This document shows, one piece after another, positions 62,701 to 64,000 of a DNA stretch of 64,000 bases. Within the stretch, counting starts at the first letter, position 1. Each line of letters begins with the position of its first letter. This DNA comes from Mnemiopsis leidyi (lineage: Eukaryota > Ctenophora > Tentaculata > Lobata > Bolinopsidae). The stretch spans positions 6,415 to 70,414 of the forward strand of contig JH156524.1 in assembly GCA_000226015.1 (NCBI GenBank). The letters run 5' to 3'. Both the position numbers and the translations under genes were made by a program. The notes under the pieces were generated by a model. That model saw only the letters and a list, made by a program, of their open reading frames with translations. It ran no database searches and was not told the origin of the DNA.

Positions 62701-63803
62701 TGTGGGCAGCGTGTGTATCTACTTCAGTTGTACAGTCTGGCTGGGCTGGCGGGAGTTGCAGCGGCGACGCGCATCTTGCACGTGCAAGAGTGCACGTGCA
62801 GAACATGACCATGTGACCAATCACTAAAAGTTTTTTATTCTACCGTAATAAAATATTACTTTACATAACAGAAAGAGATTATATAGTGTGTTTGAAGGAG
62901 CAGCACTTACCTGAAAAAGAAGCGCTAGTGACTGTGTACGAGGTTTCTACAAGAACGTTACAAATCAGTGACATGCAGTATTGCAGTCGGAACACTAAAT
63001 ACGGCCTGGAGTCGGACCAGTATTTATCAAGGCGCTAGCGATCCTACTGTTTCGTAACTATGACACAATGTATTTACAATGGTACTGCACTACACCACTA
63101 CTGCAATGACGAAAAAATCCCCGACTTTTTCCATATATGGCATAATTGGACGCATCACAGGGTGGATATGTACTAGAATTATAGCCCCATGGGCCTTGAT
63201 ATGTTATAAATATTATCATTAAGACTGATATAATATTTATATCGAGATATGGCTTCTTGACACATATATTGCCATTGTGCCAGATACATGCCAAGTAATA
63301 TTACCCAGACAAAAGTTGGTTAGGTGCTCTATGAGTGGTTCTATTAACAATAAAGAATACACATGTCATATATGCTATTACTATTAAAGTGTCCGACTAA
63401 AATCTTCTCAAAATATGACTTAAGATGCAGCCGGCTAGGACTCCTAAATGGTGCTTGTCACATTGCGATAGAATCAAGTTATAAGCGGGCATTACAACTC
63501 CTGGACCGCCGCAAAGAAAGCAAACCAATCTGGATCAGCTAAACCCGAATTGTAAAACCGGCCAGTTCCTGGCTATACAGAACGTGCTAAACCCAACTAA
63601 CCGGACAGCAATGTCTGTAGTCGGGTAAATTGAACTAATTGGTCCTGGTAACCGAGGGTGCTGCTACAAACTGTTCATTACGTGATTATACAGTGATATT
63701 TCCAGCAAGTACTGCACTTACTTCAGCATCTCGCTGCCGCCGTCATTCTGAAGTCCGCTTCCGCCGAACTTGTTGCCGAAACGAGATGTGATCTTGCCAG
63801 GAC
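26233..63803 (-). CDS. SVIL: Supervillin (villin/gelsolin family), 5' end outside the window
   Basis: Supervillin links actin and myosin II to membranes. Exons in coding order: 63803-63722, 61020-60915, 44513-44462, 41425-41318, 38047-37901, 37700-37504, 36275-36185, 35104-34959, 32746-32573, 32448-32374, 31749-31612, 31406-31336, 30636-30560, 29727-29591, 29092-29015, 28780-28686, 28405-28240, 27792-27667, 27340-27202, 27029-26834, 26708-26519, 26319-26233. Every phase agrees, giving about 892 aa in the window. Matches to human SVIL as I recall it: RAV-R..RR-NP-K-L-AR (exon at 61020), QTRLV-P...SLNS (37700), FDYGAEVYVW (32746), LF-EKF-DW, CTSLRSR and WHGCK (28405), PFLQSDLYSAEQPALF (27340), WWP and TGSA (27029), PWWKDRED (26708), and a villin headpiece ending AWKQIKLKQKHDLF. 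The long N-terminal region lies upstream. Introns hold a GPCR gene on the other strand. Identity is very secure. Confidence 0.93.
26834..32746 (-). CDS. SVIL: SVIL gelsolin-like repeat exons
   Basis: Fourteen short exons, 71-196 nt apart from alternative forms, encode the C-terminal run of gelsolin-like domains. Recognisable cores are EVYVWIGR (32746-32573), AAFFFWQGADCTIKEKGKSA (29727-29591), SLYYVWHGCKSRAHT (28405-28240), EGSESKEFWKCF (27792-27667) and VYVWVGWWP (27029-26834). Intron phases are mixed (0, 1 and 2), so the exons are not simple domain cassettes. The sequence is continuous with human SVIL without a missing domain, judged from memory. Confidence 0.9.
28387..28470 (-). repeat. 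42-bp tandem duplication across an SVIL splice acceptor
   Basis: The unit AGATCGTAAACTTGTACATC plus its following bases starts at 28387 and again at 28429, period 42, with a decayed third start near 28470. On the coding strand each copy carries TCTTCAG followed by ATGTACAAGTTTACG, so the exon has two near-identical acceptors (exon start 28405 or 28447). Because 42 is a multiple of three, the longer form keeps frame and adds 14 residues, CTSLRSDSHTFIFR, just before CTSLRSRSS. Confidence 0.85.
30179..30262. repeat. 42-bp intronic tandem duplication
   Basis: TGCGAAAGAAACAAACTTTC through TATAGAATC occurs twice, at 30179 and 30221, without a difference I can see. It lies in the SVIL intron between exons 30636-30560 and 29727-29591 and touches no splice site. 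Confidence 0.85.
32747..34958. other. SVIL intron, 2.2 kb
   Basis: AT-rich intron between exons 35104-34959 and 32746-32573. No repeat family, coding exon or RNA gene recognised in it. Confidence 0.5.
35935..36025. repeat. About 39-bp tandem duplication in SVIL intron
   Basis: The phrase TTAATAAATTTACTAGTTAC with ACCACTATAGCTACTTACGA occurs twice in a row with slight differences. It lies in the intron upstream of exon 35104-34959. Confidence 0.7.
37427..37530 (-). repeat. 48-bp tandem duplication across an SVIL splice donor
   Basis: Landmarks AACTCGCTAAAAT at 37427 and 37475, and a changed third AACTCC at 37523, give a period of 48. On the coding strand each unit holds GCCGATAAG followed by GTAAGAACGGGA, so the exon starting at 37700 has two donors (exon end 37504 or 37456). 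The longer form keeps frame and adds 16 residues, VRTGFYFSEFECMADK, after KCAADK. Each unit also contains a TTTATTTTAG acceptor-like tract, so a 25-nt internal exon is conceivable but would break frame. Confidence 0.85.
38048..41317. other. SVIL intron, 3.3 kb
   Basis: A 39-bp direct repeat (CACTGTCCATACATTCCCTG onward) occurs at about 38297-38370. 38478-38560 holds two CACGTG-type E boxes (GCACGTGTCC, GTCACGTGG). No coding exon was recognised. The short frames at 39680-40067 look like chance. Confidence 0.5.
41460..41540. repeat. 21-bp triplicate in SVIL intron
   Basis: TTGTATGGCAAGTTTATAAG is present three times in tandem, with one copy reading GCTAG. It lies just upstream of the acceptor of exon 41425-41318, at intron positions that should not affect splicing. 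Confidence 0.75.
41541..43975. other. SVIL intron, no gene seen
   Basis: AT-rich intron sequence. The frame at 42522-42752 minus has no recognisable features. From about 43760 the sequence becomes GC-richer with paired motifs such as CCGATCAAA and GCAGATC, possibly an old repeat, but I cannot delimit it. Confidence 0.4.
43976..44090. repeat. Hexanucleotide microsatellite (AATAAC)n
   Basis: About 105 bases of uninterrupted AATAAC/ACAATA repeats (roughly 17 units), then degenerate AACCTTAACCATAAC units. It lies in the SVIL intron upstream of exon 44513-44462. Length polymorphism is expected. Confidence 0.95.
44560..44960. repeat. Duplicated AT-rich block around an assembly gap
   Basis: The string TATAGTATAACAGGTCATTT and CAAGAGCACAAGG occurs three times: near 44610-44650, near 44765-44805 and near 44865-44905. 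Eleven N (44806-44816) interrupt the middle copy. The N-flanking copies repeat GATAGTCTTTATACTTATAT. The local copy number is therefore unreliable. Confidence 0.75.
44961..47002. other. SVIL intron, 2 kb
   Basis: Intron between alternative exon C (47216-47003) and exon 44513-44462, apart from the repeat block. Short frames at 44987-45169, 45585-45806 and 46196-46399 show no domains. Nothing else recognised. Confidence 0.45.
47003..55383 (-). CDS. SVIL: SVIL alternative N-terminus, exons A-C
   Basis: Three exons, 55383-54814, 47984-47374 and 47216-47003, chain in phase (0, then 2, then 0) and join exon 44513-44462 (YRAASEMKEM) in phase 0. Their total of 1,395 nt adds exactly 465 codons. Exon A begins with an ATG (MTDYTAAELDDSLLSLLPEL) two codons after an in-frame TGA, so it fits a first coding exon and not an internal one. 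The residues are Ser/Arg/Pro-rich and probably disordered. A motif MVREVEVTVRSSRTSKLADR opens the ordered-looking part of exon B, and exon C has SR/RP repeats. The isoform would be about 1,294 aa. It could instead be a separate gene ending before exon 44513, but no stop codon supports that. Confidence 0.6.
47985..52111. other. Intron of the alternative SVIL form, upstream of the GPCR gene
   Basis: About 4.1 kb. No exon recognised on either strand. At 50964-50985 there is a short perfect hairpin (CTTTTTGCC/GGCAAAAAG with a GAA loop), followed by a GGTAGGT-rich run and a GC-rich patch (51010-51110), which may be a small interspersed element. The GPCR promoter and 5' UTR should lie in the last kilobase. 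Confidence 0.4.
52112..53311 (+). CDS. Class A (rhodopsin-like) G-protein-coupled receptor
   Basis: A single coding exon of 399 aa. Seven hydrophobic segments are seen. GN in helix 1 (Asn45), Asp71 in helix 2 (ITAVD), and the conserved Cys100/Cys176 pair for the helix 3 to loop 2 disulfide are present, as is NPILY (310-314) in helix 7. The DRY motif at the end of helix 3 is TRT (124-126) and the CWxP of helix 6 is FNMP, so activation switches differ from textbook receptors. There is a short N-terminus with an N-glycosylation site (NST) and a His/Ser-rich C-tail of about 75 residues. The ligand cannot be told. An acceptor-like CATTCAG directly before the ATG suggests a 5' UTR intron. It lies on the opposite strand inside the SVIL locus. 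Confidence 0.9.
   Translation: MCNPNSTALEDLRLCILASSHHYLLLELFYGMISVICFIGGTLGNLVAFSYFLHQRKDNSTVIYILITAVDVIVSVSQLPVGISYLQDRKAGVFGNDLFCNVWHFVWQIMSRQSVALVAILSITRTLSILFPLQLRISKRSVVVLLVATFVLQTLTGTIMYWFGGSGVYQPGNVDCSLLNIDPRYYYYHVVPTMVWYWIPVLPVIASCFVSLYVLQASKRLQSQSSGRMDKGGSLNKAKDSATMTIVLLTILYVVFNMPMCVLNIFWSIEDMTHDENGEKIHHFFEFDRPTYYVNNFVYCLCVPLNSLANPILYLCRIKRLREALIIKTMRFFAADSSSGTHMQLHSVTHTQHNLLPPHHLRRATSHQRANTHLAVSHSERHRNNSVDLGMMRRKSLEL
53312..54231. other. GPCR downstream region
   Basis: AT-rich, about 900 bases, probably the GPCR 3' UTR and intergenic sequence. A frame at 53935-54219 plus has no recognisable domain. At 54085-54150 the composition turns GC-rich for a short stretch. Confidence 0.4.
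54232..54437 (+). CDS. Possible secreted-protein first exon
   Basis: From the ATG at 54232 the frame reads MTSHSTLSYTLVLAAILAMT then RAARAS, a plausible signal peptide with an Ala-x-Ala cleavage site. About 45 residues follow with a Cys pair (LECNSNVAEC) and N-glycosylation sites. The frame stops at 54444, but a GTAAAA donor-like site at 54438 could lead to another exon. I find no convincing next exon before exon A of SVIL on the other strand. It could also be chance or a decayed gene. Confidence 0.25.
55384..56216. promoter_or_regulatory. Putative 5' region of the alternative SVIL transcript
   Basis: Directly upstream, on the minus strand, of the alternative start codon at 55383. The first 250 bases are GA-rich on the plus strand and lack coding exons in the right phase, fitting a 5' UTR. 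A TGA lies in frame two codons before the ATG. I see no clean TATA box or initiator. Assignment as promoter is an inference from gene structure alone. Confidence 0.35.
56217..56228. promoter_or_regulatory. Double E box CACGTGCACGTG
   Basis: Two abutting palindromic CACGTG sites, the recognition core of bHLH-Zip factors (Myc/Max, USF, MITF types). It lies about 830 bases upstream of the alternative SVIL start codon, on the side where a promoter would be expected. Confidence 0.45.
56887..57147 (+). CDS. Small unrecognised ORF, 86 aa
   Basis: Starts MSELQGGVAGQVQVWTALSP and ends with TAG at 57147. The composition looks protein-like: balanced charge, three Trp, spaced hydrophobic residues (YGILEVDLSW, LLKGYWCCVREEDIVGFLN) and no low complexity. 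The ATG follows GAGGG, a fair context. Just upstream are direct repeats of GAGACCGAAACTAGAGCA. It matches no family I know. It lies in an SVIL intron on the opposite strand. It could be a single-exon gene, one exon of a larger gene, or a retrocopy fragment. Confidence 0.35.
   Translation: MSELQGGVAGQVQVWTALSPHGEHSSKYGILEVDLSWSVGQTIDALTVENARLLKGYWCCVREEDIVGFLNSKPKSAFEFWSALIQ
57640..57705. repeat. 31-bp tandem duplication
   Basis: CAGGGATTGATCTCTGAGTT plus TTACAAAGTTT occurs twice in tandem without a difference I can see, in an SVIL intron. Confidence 0.85.
57706..60540. other. SVIL intron, 2.8 kb, no gene seen
   Basis: AT-rich. 58030-58130 contains a loose two- to three-fold repeat of TTCCGAAAAAATGA with a spacer. 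Short frames at 57803-58252 and 59207-59389 have no recognisable domain. Nothing else supported. Confidence 0.4.
60554..60609. promoter_or_regulatory. Cluster of three E boxes and one CRE
   Basis: CACGTG at 60554-60559, 60586-60591 and 60604-60609, and the full palindromic cAMP-response element TGACGTCA at 60575-60582, all within 56 bases in otherwise AT-rich intron. This density of perfect palindromic sites is unlikely by chance in such a composition. It lies about 300 bases on the 3' side (coding sense) of SVIL exon 61020-60915, so it could be an intronic enhancer. Confidence 0.5.
60785..60840. repeat. 26-bp tandem duplication
   Basis: AATTCATGATTTACCTGATT plus TGTA occurs twice in tandem, close to the donor side of SVIL exon 61020-60915 but not overlapping it. 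Confidence 0.8.
60915..61020 (-). CDS. SVIL: SVIL exon with conserved pre-gelsolin motif
   Basis: Entered in phase 2 from exon 63803-63722, the exon reads SSMTESRRAVRGPSRRAPSS then NPVKNLEARKDVSKD. Human supervillin has [20 protein letters not shown] then AREDL at the same place, just before the gelsolin repeats. It leaves in phase 0 (AAAGAC then GTGAGT). Another open frame (KQYDGVAARSARTEQ...) runs through the same exon, but its phase does not fit either neighbour. Joining to YRAASEM at 44513 gives ARKDVSKDYRAASEM, paralleling AREDLLQEYTEQ of human. Confidence 0.85.
61021..62140. other. SVIL intron, no gene seen
   Basis: Mixed composition. Nothing recognised; the frame at 61608-61814 minus lacks features. 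Confidence 0.4.
62141..62275. repeat. 33-bp minisatellite, about four units
   Basis: Unit ACTTGAACGTGAAGCTCACA plus TTTATTACACTCA. Copies at about 62146, 62179 and 62212 are almost identical and a fourth, near 62245, is diverged. Since 33 is a multiple of three the array is an open frame (LTFITLNLNVK repeated), which is not evidence for a protein. Confidence 0.9.
62276..63721. other. SVIL intron with E-box palindromes
   Basis: At 62776-62800 two E boxes sit in larger palindromes, TTGCACGTGCAA and TGCACGTGCA, separated by three bases, within a locally GC-rich patch (62740-62815). This may be regulatory, perhaps an internal promoter, but there is no coding start nearby. The rest is unremarkable AT-rich sequence. 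Confidence 0.4.
63722..63803 (-). CDS. SVIL: SVIL most 5' exon in the window
   Basis: 82 nt, entered in phase 1 and left in phase 2. It reads PGKITSRFGNKFGGSGLQND then GGSEMLK. The acceptor is CTCTCACAG and the donor GTAAGT. Its phase fits the next exon at 61020. Residues are Gly/Ser/Lys-rich. The upstream exons encoding the rest of the N-terminus lie beyond base 64000. Confidence 0.7.
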
Positions 63804-64000
63804 CTGTGAGAGTATGGTGTCACAACCTGGGTGTTACTTTAGTCGTTACATCGGGGGAGGCCGGGGGGACTTGCTATGGCTGCCGCCTGATTAAAGTTCA
63901 ATTTATCTTGCAAGCTTACACGTGAGTTACGGTCATGCTACTTTATTACCAAATAAGGTAAAGTTGGGCAACAATGCCCGGTCGGTTAGAGGTATTAGTC
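63804..64000. other. SVIL intron, window edge
   Basis: Intron sequence upstream of exon 63803-63722. No exon is visible before the end of the window. Confidence 0.5.

Noticed and set aside
1-64000. CRISPR arrays, operons, LTR elements or other capsid- or envelope-bearing elements
   Set aside because: No spaced direct repeats of CRISPR type, no long terminal repeats, and no integrase, protease, capsid or envelope motifs were seen; the only reverse-transcribing element parts are LINE fragments.

Overview
The window looks like nuclear DNA of an animal, most likely an early-branching one such as a cnidarian; this placement is an inference. It is AT-rich, has intron-rich genes with GT/AG borders, and carries conserved metazoan proteins (a nuclear-basket nucleoporin, a supervillin, mitochondrial bL36). 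Its class A GPCR has a non-standard DRY motif of the kind I associate with cnidarian receptors. Three runs of N (11032, 15054-15066, 44806-44816) show a draft assembly.

Layout. 1-760 is a fold-back repeat field built on ATCGATGATC. 761-4346 has no gene I can support. 4347-11922 (minus) is a complete NUP153 gene of 11 exons, about 1,321 aa, with five RanBP2-type zinc fingers and a long FxFG tail. 12803-13228 (minus) is mitochondrial ribosomal protein bL36m, with a truncated second copy at 15067-15304 beside a gap. 13490-18300 is a nest of segmental duplications carrying an RNase H-type LINE and a tRNA-derived SINE. 18450-20710 is a cluster of fold-back (MITE-like) elements. 21224-25397 (plus) is an unrecognised multi-pass membrane protein with a signal peptide and a long Ser/Thr/Asn-rich ectodomain; its frame breaks inside a 12-bp microsatellite.

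From 63803 down to 26233 (minus) runs one supervillin (SVIL) gene, spread over about 37.6 kb and continuing 5' beyond the window. I could chain 22 exons by phase, from a segment matching the region just before the gelsolin repeats, through the gelsolin-like repeats, to a full villin headpiece at the C-terminus. Three further exons (55383-54814, 47984-47374, 47216-47003) begin with an ATG just behind an in-frame stop and splice in phase onto the common body, so they look like an alternative N-terminus from an internal promoter. A single-exon GPCR gene (52112-53311, plus) lies inside an intron of that form.

The observations I rate highest are the SVIL alternative N-terminus, two exact in-frame tandem duplications of SVIL splice sites (42 bp over an acceptor, 48 bp over a donor), the unrecognised membrane protein, and the two fold-back families. 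I saw no CRISPR array, no bacterial genes, and no LTR element or other capsid- or envelope-bearing element. All exon borders were read by eye from splice consensus and phase; no alignment or search was run.
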